NCBI GenBank assembly: GCA_027049085.1
Contig: JALTVH010000314.1
Span: forward strand, 1 to 7,947
Reading direction: 5' to 3'
DNA from: Aquificaceae bacterium
GTDB taxonomy: Bacteria; Aquificota; Aquificia; Aquificales; Aquificaceae
DNA length: 7,947 nt
Positions 1 to 5,844 of this stretch are shown one piece after another. A program made the translations under genes and the position numbers. The notes beneath the pieces were generated by a model. That model worked only from the letters and a program-made list of their open reading frames with translations, did not search any database and was not told where the DNA came from. How positions within the stretch are numbered: the first letter of the stretch is position 1; each line of letters begins with the position of its first letter.

Positions 1-584
1 ATCTTTTCATTGGTGCCAGTCAGATTAAACTCCTCAAGAACGAGGTAGGAAATCGCGGCACCAAGTAGGGCAGAGCCCTCTGCAATGGCCTCGCCCCTGT
101 GAGTCAGGAGAGATACCAGACGCGAACTCTCAACTGCAAGCTGGGGGCTTGGATAGTGGAATAGCCCAACAATAACGCTCCTGAGGATTCCCTCCACCGA
201 ACCAGAAGTAATCCCATGATCAGAGGGGTTTATGTTTCTTGACAGGAGGTCTATTGAGGTTAGAAGGACCGGATCCGGGTACCTGTGCCTGGTCTCATCT
301 TCGTACCAAAGGATCAGCCTCTTGAGGAAGTCGCTGACATCAAGACATTTTCTGCTGATTATACTCTCGAGGAGGATCACTGAAACGGTTGTCTCATCGC
401 TAACCTCTTCAGGCGCCTGACCAGCCGCAGGTGAGGAAGGGTGAGGAGAAACAAAGCCCTCTATCCTCCCTCCATAAAACTCTACGACCTCATCCTCAAC
501 TACATCTTCAACGCATTTCCCTATGGCGTCACCAAGAGCTGAACCTATTATCGTTCCTGTAAACTTATCAAGTACCGTTTTCAT
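1..584 (-). CDS. ADP-ribosylglycohydrolase (DraG/ARH-like) family protein, 3' end beyond window
   Basis: The first 194 residues are present; the rest lies beyond the left edge. The family removes ADP-ribose from proteins or small ADP-ribosyl compounds using a binuclear metal site. Seen: the N-terminal glycine motif GTIIGSALGDAIG (residues 10-22), the metal-loop region SDETT (62-66) where the family usually has T/S-D-D-T, a glycine-rich segment SGSVEGILRS (127-136) where NG-A-MR is common, and the family-like THRGEAIAEGSALLGAAI (161-178). The C-terminal DxxD metal motif would be outside the window. The ATG at 584-582 is chosen because the next upstream ATG is followed directly by a stop; there is no clear Shine-Dalgarno site. 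The gene diverges from the apbE-like gene with 20 bases between starts. The family call is fairly firm, but the substrate is unknown and the altered motifs could mean a changed or lost activity. Confidence 0.75.
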   Translation of the reverse strand, partial: MKTVLDKFTGTIIGSALGDAIGKCVEDVVEDEVVEFYGGRIEGFVSPHPSSPAAGQAPEEVSDETTVSVILLESIISRKCLDVSDFLKRLILWYEDETRHRYPDPVLLTSIDLLSRNINPSDHGITSGSVEGILRSVIVGLFHYPSPQLAVESSRLVSLLTHRGEAIAEGSALLGAAISYLVLEEFNLTGTNEK

Positions 585-604
585 TACATTTATTTTAAGG
601 TCTC

Positions 605-1525
605 ATGATTCTGGTAACCATACTGCTTTCCTTTATATTGGTGGGGAATTCTTTTTCCATCCACAGGGTTTTTTACATCATGGGAACATATGCAGTTATT
701 GAGCTTCCTGAAGAGAAGGAGGTTTACAGGGCTTATCGGACCCTTAAGGAAATTGAAATCCTCCTTTCTGATTACCTTGATGGATCTGATATCAGCAGGA
801 TAAACAGGATGGCTGGGACAAGGCAAGTTGAGGTTTCTGATATTACTATTGAGGCGATCAGAAAAGCGATTGAGGTATCAGAGATTACTGGGGGAGTCTT
901 TGACGTAACTGTTGGGTCCCTCACAATCAACCACAATAGACTTGGGAAGATCACGCAGGAAAGGGCGATGGAACTTGTTGATTACAGGAAGGTTCTCCTT
1001 TCAGGAAACAGGATATTTCTGAAAGAAAAGGGAATGGCTCTTGATCTTGGGGGGATAGGAAAGGGCTTTGCCCTTGATGTGGTAAGGCGGAAGATCGGGA
1101 CGCGATGGGGATTTGTGTCTGTGGGGGGAGATATGGTTTTTTGGGGGAGGGAAAGGGTCATTGGCATAAGAGATCCTGAGTCCGGAGGGGGCAGGGCTAT
1201 CCTTTATCTTTCCGGTGGAAAGGACCTCTGCATTTCAACCTCTGGAAACTACCACAGAAAGCATATAACCAAGAGGGATCCCGACCTACTTCAGGTAACG
1301 GTCATTCATCCCAAATGCTACCTTGCCGATTCACTTGCTACAGCCCTCTTCTCAATGACTCTGAAAGAGAGGAGACACACTGTAAGAAAGGTCAGGGGTA
1401 TTGCAGTTGTGGAGGTTTACAGGGATCGTTCTATATGGATGACACCCTCTGTTTTTAAATATTTCAGTCTGGTTCATTTTCCCGATAAAGGCAAGGAGGA
1501 GGATGATGAGACTGTATCTCAATAA
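605..1525 (+). CDS. apbE: FAD:protein FMN transferase, ApbE family, exported
   Basis: ApbE proteins transfer FMN from FAD onto a Thr/Ser of target proteins (for example NqrC/RnfG-type subunits) outside the cytoplasmic membrane. Seen in the 306 residues: a hydrophobic N-terminal signal (2-18) without a lipobox Cys, MGTYAVIEL (26-34), SDISRIN (61-67), GGVFDVTVGSL (96-106), the FAD-binding LDLGGIGKGFALD (146-158), VSVGGDM (171-177), STSGNY (211-216), and the metal/FAD segment ADSLATALF (241-249). Between STSGNY and ADSLAT the usual stretch up to the HIIDP-TG motif is shortened, with HITKRDPD (220-227) in its place. The ATG at 605 follows a modest AAGG site (597-600); an in-frame TAA lies just upstream at 596-598. 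No flavinylation target gene is visible nearby. The family call is firm; the partner protein is unknown. Confidence 0.9.
   Translation: MILVTILLSFILVGNSFSIHRVFYIMGTYAVIELPEEKEVYRAYRTLKEIEILLSDYLDGSDISRINRMAGTRQVEVSDITIEAIRKAIEVSEITGGVFDVTVGSLTINHNRLGKITQERAMELVDYRKVLLSGNRIFLKEKGMALDLGGIGKGFALDVVRRKIGTRWGFVSVGGDMVFWGRERVIGIRDPESGGGRAILYLSGGKDLCISTSGNYHRKHITKRDPDLLQVTVIHPKCYLADSLATALFSMTLKERRHTVRKVRGIAVVEVYRDRSIWMTPSVFKYFSLVHFPDKGKEEDDETVSQ
632..659 (-). promoter_or_regulatory. Candidate promoter for the ADP-ribosylglycohydrolase-like gene
   Basis: On the minus strand a TGGAAA -35-like element (659-654) and a TATAAA -10-like element (637-632) are 16 bases apart. Transcription would start near 625, giving a leader of about 40 bases to the ATG at 584. 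It lies inside the start of the divergent apbE-like gene, as it must given the 20-base gap. The consensus match is partial, so this is a weak candidate. Confidence 0.28.
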
Positions 1526-1654
1526 TGGGCAGATCAGGTATACTCGGCTATAGAGGCATAACATCAACCCTTATTATTGTCCCTGTGGATCTTATATAAA
1601 ACTTGTGCAACCGTTTGACATTCTAAAACCGGAGCCATTAATAGATATTGAGAC

Positions 1655-1683
1655 TTGATTTCATTATCGTGATATGCTATATT
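1655..1683 (+). promoter_or_regulatory. Sigma-70-type promoter of the porin gene
   Basis: TTGATT (1655-1660) and TATATT (1678-1683) are separated by exactly 17 bases, and a TG at 1675-1676 one base before the -10 makes it an extended -10 element. The start site would be near 1690, giving a leader of about 27 bases that contains the Shine-Dalgarno site. This placement also argues against translation starting at the upstream in-frame TTG at 1648. Confidence 0.62.
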
Positions 1684-1701
1684 TATATCCCAGCAAATCT
1701 C

Positions 1702-1708
1702 AAGGAGG
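1702..1708 (+). promoter_or_regulatory. Ribosome binding site deciding the porin start
   Basis: AAGGAGG ends eight bases before the ATG at 1717 and is a near-perfect Shine-Dalgarno sequence. It fixes the start there, at the beginning of a normal signal peptide, rather than at the in-frame TTG 69 bases upstream. Confidence 0.8.
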
Positions 1709-1716
1709 TCTGGAAG

Positions 1717-2982
1717 ATGAACAGGAAGGTGTTCCTAACAGCTCTTCTTCCATCAGTACTTTTCGCTCAGGATCCTAATGAGATCAAATCTCTAAAAGAA
1801 GAGATGGAGGTCCTCAAAGAAGAAATGAGGAAGCTCAGGCTTGAGATTTCTGCCCCTGAGGTCACCGAGTACAAGAGCTATACGGGCTTAGGACCAGCTG
1901 CATCTAAGGCACTTATCAATCCCAAGGGTGTGTCAATAGGTGGTTATGGAGAGGTTTGGTTTTCCACAAATCCAACAGCAAAGCCAAGAACAGAGTTTGA
2001 CACCTTCAGGTTCATAATGTACCTGGGATACTCTTTCACCGAAAAGCTGAAGTTCAACTCGGAAATTGAGATCGAGCACGCCTTTATTGAAGCAGGTGAT
2101 GGTGGAAAGGCAGAAGGGGGAGAAGTTGCCCTTGAATTTGCCTTTATTGACTACAGGGTGAATAAGTACATTGGTCTGAGAGGTGGTATGGTCCTGGTTC
2201 CTGTTGGAATAACCAATGAGTACCACGAACCACCAACATACTTTAGTGTTAGACAACCCTATCTTGAGAAAACCCTTTTCCCCTTTACATGGAGGGAAAA
2301 TGGTGTTGGCGTGTACGGAGAGGTGGGTCCTGTTGAGTTCAGGGGATATATTATCAACGGCCTGAAAGCTGAAAAGGGGAGTTACAGCACCTCAAACCCA
2401 ATTAAAGAACTTAGGCAAAACGGATCCGAGGCTGTAGCGGACCAGCTTGCCTTCACGGGACGAGTTGACGTTAACCTTCCTCTGAACCTGAAAGTAGGCG
2501 CCTCAACCTTCATTTCTGGTGTTCAGGACCCCAGTGGTAACTCACTGGGAACGGTTTCACTATTCTCACCTCACCTGTGGTGGCAGTATGCTGGCTTTGA
2601 CGTAAGGGTAGTCGGCTCAATCGCTCAAACGAGCGGTGCTGACAGGATCAGCGCCCAGCTTGATGATGGTTCTGGAGATCCAGAGGTGTTTCCCGTCAGG
2701 ATGCAGGGTTTTTACGCCCAGGTTGCCTATAATGTGTTCAGATTCCTTGATACCGACCAGGAGCTTTACATCTTTGGAAAATATGAGGATATAGATCCTT
2801 ATGCGGAAGTGCCTTCTGGCAAAACCGCGCCCGCCGGAAAGACCTTTAAGGTTTACAATGCAGGTCTCGCCTATAAGCCTCACCCTCTTGTTTCTCTGAA
2901 ACTTGATATAGCTGCTTTAGATAAAAAGGACCCCGCTGACGACGAAACCATTTATAGCGCTGCCATAACATGGATGTTCTGA
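1717..2982 (+). CDS. Outer-membrane porin, phosphate-selective O/P-like family
   Basis: A 421-residue beta-barrel porin that would form a diffusion channel in the outer membrane. Seen: a signal peptide (MNRKVFLTALLPSVLFAQ, cleavage probably after the Ala near 17), then a short heptad-type coiled coil rich in Lys/Glu/Leu (about 22-44) as in trimeric porins with periplasmic N-terminal helices. The barrel begins at GVSIGGYGEVWF (71-82) with alternating hydrophobic/polar strands. The family-typical block with VPVGITNEYHEPPTYF (161-176) and TWRENGVGVYGE (191-202) is present. The last strand ends in ITWMF with a terminal Phe, the usual signal for the barrel assembly machinery. It has its own promoter and a strong ribosome binding site, so it is probably well expressed and monocistronic; a hairpin follows 25 bases after the stop. 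Substrate cannot be told from sequence; 'phosphate-selective' is only the family name. Confidence 0.85.
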   Translation: MNRKVFLTALLPSVLFAQDPNEIKSLKEEMEVLKEEMRKLRLEISAPEVTEYKSYTGLGPAASKALINPKGVSIGGYGEVWFSTNPTAKPRTEFDTFRFIMYLGYSFTEKLKFNSEIEIEHAFIEAGDGGKAEGGEVALEFAFIDYRVNKYIGLRGGMVLVPVGITNEYHEPPTYFSVRQPYLEKTLFPFTWRENGVGVYGEVGPVEFRGYIINGLKAEKGSYSTSNPIKELRQNGSEAVADQLAFTGRVDVNLPLNLKVGASTFISGVQDPSGNSLGTVSLFSPHLWWQYAGFDVRVVGSIAQTSGADRISAQLDDGSGDPEVFPVRMQGFYAQVAYNVFRFLDTDQELYIFGKYEDIDPYAEVPSGKTAPAGKTFKVYNAGLAYKPHPLVSLKLDIAALDKKDPADDETIYSAAITWMF

Positions 2983-3007
2983 GTAGTTCTTCTTCAGGTC
3001 CCATCCT

Positions 3008-3044
3008 GCACCCCCGCCTTGCGGGGGCGCACCTCCTCCTTTTT
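3008..3044 (+). terminator. Hairpin terminator downstream of the porin gene
   Basis: CCCCCGC (3011-3017) and GCGGGGG (3021-3027) form a seven-pair GC stem with a CTT loop; GC/GC pairs outside one mismatch extend it (3008-3009 with 3029-3030). A pyrimidine-rich stretch ends in TTTTT (3040-3044) on the plus strand. The T run starts about ten bases after the stem, so it is not canonical. On the minus strand the same hairpin follows the ahcY stop without a T tract, so termination is clearer for the porin than for ahcY. Confidence 0.5.
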
Positions 3045-4300
3045 CAGGTTCCAAATTCCCAGGAGGAGAGATACTTTATCTGTTCCTCTGTGAGCCTGTC
3101 TATTTCGATGCCCATAGCCCTGAGTTTGAGGAGTGCGACCTCCCTATCAATTTCTTCTGGGACTTTGTATACTTCTTTCTGAAGGTTTGAAGAATTCCTT
3201 GCAATGTACTCCGCACTTAGAGCCTGGTTGGCAAAGGACATATCCATAACACTCGCAGGGTGGCCCTCTGCTGAAGCAAGGTTTACGAGCCTCCCCTGAG
3301 AGAGTACGAATATCCTTCGGCCATCCCTCAAGGTGTATTCTTCAACCTCTTTCCTTATTTCCCTTACCGAAACGCTCAGCTCTTTCAGCGCTTCAAGGTC
3401 TATCTCCACGTTAAAATGACCGGAGTTTGAAACAATGGCGCCGTCCTTCATTACCTCAAAGTGCTCCCTCCTAATAACGGAAGTGTTTCCGGTAACGGTT
3501 ACAAAAAAGTCCCCTTCCTTTGCAGCTTCAACCATTGGCATTACCTGAAATCCGTCCATCCTTGCCTCAAGGGCTCTGAGAGGATCAACTTCGGTGACTA
3601 TAACGTTGGCGCCCATTCCCCTTGCCCTCTGGGCAACTCCCTTACCGCACCAGCCGTAACCGGCAACGACAAAGTTAGAACCCGCAATAAGACGGTTTGT
3701 TGCCCTCAGGATACCATCTATGGTTGATTGGCCAGTGCCGTAGCGGTTGTCAAACATGTGTTTGGTAAAGGCGTCATTAACCGCAATAATAGGAAATTTG
3801 AGCACGCCGTCCTTTGCCATAGCTCTCAGCCTGATAACACCTGTGGTTGTCTCTTCCATACCGCCCAGGACTCTGTTGCATAGGTGCGGATAGTCCTTGT
3901 GAAGGGTAGATATGAGGTCTGCCCCGTCGTCAATAACGATGTCTGGTTCTTTCTCAATTACAGCTCTAAGATGTGAGTAGTAAGTATCTCTGTCCTCACC
4001 TCTTATTGCAAAAACGGGGATCTCGTAAAATTTAACAAGGGCGGAAGCAACATCGTCCTGAGTTGAGAGAGGGTTGGAGGCAGTAAGGAAGACCTCCGCA
4101 CCACCTTCCTTCAGGGTACGGACGAGGTTTGCGGTTTCTGTAGTCACGTGAAGGCAGGCAGAAATCTTCAGTCCCTTAAGGGGCTTTTCCTCCCTGAACC
4201 TTTCCCTGATCTGTCTGAGAACAGGCATGTCCATTTCTGCCCACTCAATCCTGTTTTTACCCTGATCTGCAAGGGATGGGTCTTTAATGTGGTGATCCAT
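3044..4300 (-). CDS. ahcY: Adenosylhomocysteinase (S-adenosylhomocysteine hydrolase)
   Basis: Reversibly cleaves S-adenosylhomocysteine to adenosine and homocysteine in the cytoplasm, clearing the product inhibitor of methyltransferases in the methionine/SAM cycle; it keeps a bound NAD. Seen in 418 residues: RIEWAE (17-22), CLHVTTETANL (49-59), NPLSTQDDVA (76-85), DDGADL (124-129), the EETTTGV segment (149-155), catalytic-region NDAFTKHMFDNRYGTGQS (175-192), NAD-binding GYGWCGKG (214-221) and SNSGHFNVEID (291-301). The protein ends in YLSSWEFGT and lacks the C-terminal Lys/Tyr-containing tail (K-P-D-H-Y-R-Y type) of most bacterial and eukaryotic enzymes, as in the short archaeal/thermophile form. 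The ATG at 4300 has GGAGG seven bases upstream. A tRNA-Asp ends 20 bases upstream on the same strand, so the two are probably cotranscribed. Confidence 0.96.
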   Translation of the reverse strand: MDHHIKDPSLADQGKNRIEWAEMDMPVLRQIRERFREEKPLKGLKISACLHVTTETANLVRTLKEGGAEVFLTASNPLSTQDDVASALVKFYEIPVFAIRGEDRDTYYSHLRAVIEKEPDIVIDDGADLISTLHKDYPHLCNRVLGGMEETTTGVIRLRAMAKDGVLKFPIIAVNDAFTKHMFDNRYGTGQSTIDGILRATNRLIAGSNFVVAGYGWCGKGVAQRARGMGANVIVTEVDPLRALEARMDGFQVMPMVEAAKEGDFFVTVTGNTSVIRREHFEVMKDGAIVSNSGHFNVEIDLEALKELSVSVREIRKEVEEYTLRDGRRIFVLSQGRLVNLASAEGHPASVMDMSFANQALSAEYIARNSSNLQKEVYKVPEEIDREVALLKLRAMGIEIDRLTEEQIKYLSSWEFGT

Positions 4301-4307
4301 AAGATTT

Positions 4308-4312
4308 CCTCC
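4308..4312 (-). promoter_or_regulatory. Ribosome binding site of ahcY, squeezed between the tRNA-Asp end and the start codon
   Basis: GGAGG, seven bases before the ATG at 4300, lies in the 20-base gap after the tRNA CCA. A TATAAA sits just upstream of it in the same gap, but a start site seven bases downstream of that box would remove the Shine-Dalgarno site, so a separate ahcY promoter in the gap is unlikely. Confidence 0.75.
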
Positions 4313-4320
4313 TTTATATA

Positions 4321-4398
4321 TGGCGGAGCCGACGGGATTTGAACCCGCGCCCTCCGGCTTGACAGGCCGGCGTTCTGACCGGGCTGAACTACGGCTCC
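4321..4398 (-). tRNA. tRNA-Asp (anticodon GTC)
   Basis: A complete 78-base cloverleaf on the minus strand. The acceptor stem is GGAGCCG with CGGCTCC, the D stem GTTC/GAAC, the anticodon stem CCGGC/GCCGG around loop CTGTCAA (anticodon GTC, reading GAC/GAT), and the T arm GCGGG-TTCAAAT-CCCGT. The discriminator is G and the 3' CCA is encoded (4323-4321). It lies 26 bases after the yicC stop and 20 bases before the ahcY start. Confidence 0.96.
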
Positions 4399-4412
4399 TT
4401 GGCAGGTTAATT

Positions 4413-4418
4413 ATTATA
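4413..4418 (-). promoter_or_regulatory. -10 box of the tRNA-Asp/ahcY promoter
   Basis: An exact TATAAT on the minus strand lies 14 bases before the tRNA 5' end, in the short gap after yicC. Transcription would start near 4406, leaving a leader of about eight bases for RNase P to remove. No good -35 is seen at 16-18 bases; a TG upstream of the box may help. yicC read-through could also supply transcript. Confidence 0.5.
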
Positions 4419-4424
4419 TATCAG

Positions 4425-5276
4425 TTACTCTACATTGGCACACTGCTGTTTGATCCTGTCAACTTCCGTTTTTATATCAACAACAAACTCGGATAGATCG
4501 GGGATCTTGTTTCCCAGTGTGGTTATTTCCCTGTGCATTTCCTGAGCTAGAAATTCCAGCTTTTTTCCTACTTCCCCGCCGGAGTCAATGGTTGATAGAA
4601 ATCTATCAAGGTGGCTCTTTAGTCTTGTTACTTCCTCTTCAACGTCCATCCTTTCAAGAATAAAGACTATTTCGTTCATAACGGTAGGGTGATCCTGTGG
4701 AAGGCTCAGATTCTTTGCCCTTTCAAGGACCTTTGCCTTTGTTCTTTCTATGATCTCGTCCTTCTTTTCAACTATCTTTTCACTCAGTTCTTTTATCTTC
4801 TTTGCCCTCGCTTTTAGGTCTTCCTTGAGGATTCTTCCTTCCTTTTCTCTGCTCTCTAAAAGGTCATCAACTGCGGTCTTTATCGCAGTCAGGATCGCAG
4901 ACTCAAGGTCTGGGTCAAGTTCCAGGGTGGTTTTTTCTGAATACTTCCAGGCAAGCTGAAAGAGGGTGTCATCCTGAAGGCGTAGTCCCGATCCTTCATT
5001 GGCAATGTTTTTAAGGAGTTCAATGTTATTTTTGAGCCTCTCAACGTCAATGGGAATGTTTGCACCAAGGGGTTGAATATCAAGAGAAACGTGTACAGTG
5101 CCGCGCCTGACCTTTCTTTTTATAAGCTCTTTTATTTTCTGATCTATTGGAAGCACGTAGGTAGGTGCCTTGATGGTTATGTCAAGACCCTTACCGTTAA
5201 CGGATCGCAGATAGGAAACTACCTTCCACTCCCCTGCCTGTCCCTCCCCCTTGCCAAAACCTGTCATGCTTTGCAT
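4425..5276 (-). CDS. yicC: YicC family endoribonuclease
   Basis: YicC-family proteins are conserved bacterial RNases; E. coli YicC has been linked to small-RNA turnover. Seen in 283 residues: the N-terminal signature MQSMTGFGKGEG (1-12), a charged VNGKGLDITIKAP segment (26-38), a long Lys/Glu-rich helical region (about 140-190), and the C-terminal half with NEIVFILERMDVEEEVTRLKSH (201-222) and the closing block GKKLEFLAQEMHREITTLGNK (237-257) through FVVDIKTEVDRIKQQCANVE. Length matches the family (about 290). The ATG at 5276 is chosen because MQSMTGFG fits the usual family N terminus; an in-frame TTG at 5294 would begin next to the tRNA-Ser 5' end and adds six uninformative residues. No Shine-Dalgarno site precedes it. 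A TACAAT (5289-5284) seven bases before the ATG might give a leaderless mRNA, without a visible -35. Confidence 0.9.
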   Translation of the reverse strand: MQSMTGFGKGEGQAGEWKVVSYLRSVNGKGLDITIKAPTYVLPIDQKIKELIKRKVRRGTVHVSLDIQPLGANIPIDVERLKNNIELLKNIANEGSGLRLQDDTLFQLAWKYSEKTTLELDPDLESAILTAIKTAVDDLLESREKEGRILKEDLKARAKKIKELSEKIVEKKDEIIERTKAKVLERAKNLSLPQDHPTVMNEIVFILERMDVEEEVTRLKSHLDRFLSTIDSGGEVGKKLEFLAQEMHREITTLGNKIPDLSEFVVDIKTEVDRIKQQCANVE

Positions 5277-5279
5277 GTC

Positions 5280-5285
5280 TATAAT
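5280..5285 (+). promoter_or_regulatory. -10 box of tRNA-Ser
   Basis: An exact TATAAT ends nine bases before the tRNA 5' end, so the start site would be about 5292, almost at the mature end. A TTGCCA (5251-5256) is 23 bases upstream, too far for a normal -35, and nothing better is seen; a TG at 5276-5277 is one base off the extended -10 position. The box lies just outside the yicC start codon, on the opposite strand. Confidence 0.5.
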
Positions 5286-5294
5286 TGTAGCCAA

Positions 5295-5385
5295 GGCGGG
5301 GTGGCGGAGCGGACGAACGCGGGGGATTCGAAATCCCTTGCAGGGCTATCTGGTCCTGCCGTGGGTTCAAATCCCACCCCCGCCG
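5295..5385 (+). tRNA. tRNA-Ser (anticodon CGA)
   Basis: A 91-base class II tRNA. The acceptor stem is GGCGGGG with CCCCGCC, the three-pair D stem has GCG/CGC, the anticodon stem is GGGGA/TCCCT around loop TTCGAAA (anticodon CGA, reading TCG), and the T arm is GTGGG-TTCAAAT-CCCAC. A long variable arm (GCAGG...CCTGC) and discriminator G support Ser identity. CCA is not encoded (TAC follows G73), unlike the tRNA-Asp in this window. No terminator hairpin is visible in the 15 bases before the convergent holin gene. Confidence 0.95.
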
Positions 5386-5400
5386 TACAGGTTCACCTTT

Positions 5401-5844
5401 TCAGAATATGTCGTCATCCTCAATTGGATCCAGATTCCTGCGCTTGGACCTTATCCATTCCTTGGCGGGAGCCTTGAACTCCCTGGCTACTTTCTCAAAA
5501 CTCCTTCCTATAACGTATCCTCCAAGGCCTATCTGGATTATGTCAAAGAGCTTGGATTTGAGTTCCTGGCTCATGTTGGGGGCACTGAAGCCAAGCCAGT
5601 CTGCAACTATTAGGGCAACGAAGGTCAGCATCGTGATAGGTCGCCAGTTCCTTGTGAGCCAGCTTTCAGAGCGTGCCTCAGCGGTTATAATTTCCGCCCT
5701 TGACCTGACCAGGTTCCTTTCAAGGGCAATAAGTTCCTGCTCAATTTTTGTTCTCAGCTCAAGGGCTTTATCCTTGTCCTCCACATACTGGTCTATGATT
5801 CCAGCGATCCTGCCTATAACGCTCCCCACTACTTCCTTTATCAT
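5401..5844 (-). CDS. 3TM-family holin (GTA-type holin)
   Basis: A 147-residue small membrane protein resembling the 'holin of 3TMs, GTA-type' family, which permeabilises the cytoplasmic membrane so an endolysin can reach the wall. Seen: an amphipathic N-terminal helix (about 1-20), a charged helical region (21-60), the characteristic SWLTRNWRP (61-69) leading into a first membrane segment ITMLTFVALIVADWLGF (70-86), then a second, LFDIIQIGLGGYVIG (99-113), and a basic, then acidic C-terminal tail. GGAGGT lies six bases before the ATG, which overlaps the stop of the upstream endolysin gene (ATGA), indicating translational coupling. The pairing with an endolysin is the main support for the role. 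Only two clear membrane spans are visible; the N-terminal helix may be the third. Confidence 0.8.
   Translation of the reverse strand: MIKEVVGSVIGRIAGIIDQYVEDKDKALELRTKIEQELIALERNLVRSRAEIITAEARSESWLTRNWRPITMLTFVALIVADWLGFSAPNMSQELKSKLFDIIQIGLGGYVIGRSFEKVAREFKAPAKEWIRSKRRNLDPIEDDDIF

Larger units (their letters stand above)
1526..1716. other. 191-base intergenic region between the apbE-like gene and the porin gene
   Basis: AT-rich spacer. Its 3' part holds the porin promoter and ribosome binding site. Further upstream a perfect TTGACA (1615-1620) is seen, but with only poor -10 matches (for example TAATAG at 1639-1644, 18-base spacing), so a second promoter is possible but unsupported. I see no clear terminator hairpin for the apbE-like gene and no RNA gene here. 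Confidence 0.6.

Noticed and set aside
232..420. Plus-strand 62-residue frame inside the DraG-like gene
   Set aside because: It is the complement of a recognisable protein and has no ribosome binding site or family features.
1615..1644. Second promoter with perfect TTGACA upstream of the porin
   Set aside because: No acceptable -10 at 16-18 bases; the best match has three of six bases.
1648..1716. In-frame TTG start extending the porin by 23 residues
   Set aside because: The -10 promoter element lies within this stretch, the ATG at 1717 has a near-perfect ribosome binding site, and a normal signal peptide begins there.
3000..3043. Shine-Dalgarno-like AAGGAGGAGG followed by GTG on the minus strand after ahcY, suggesting a tiny ORF
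   Set aside because: The frame is only 12 codons and lies in the terminator hairpin; the purine run is the complement of the terminator's pyrimidine tract.
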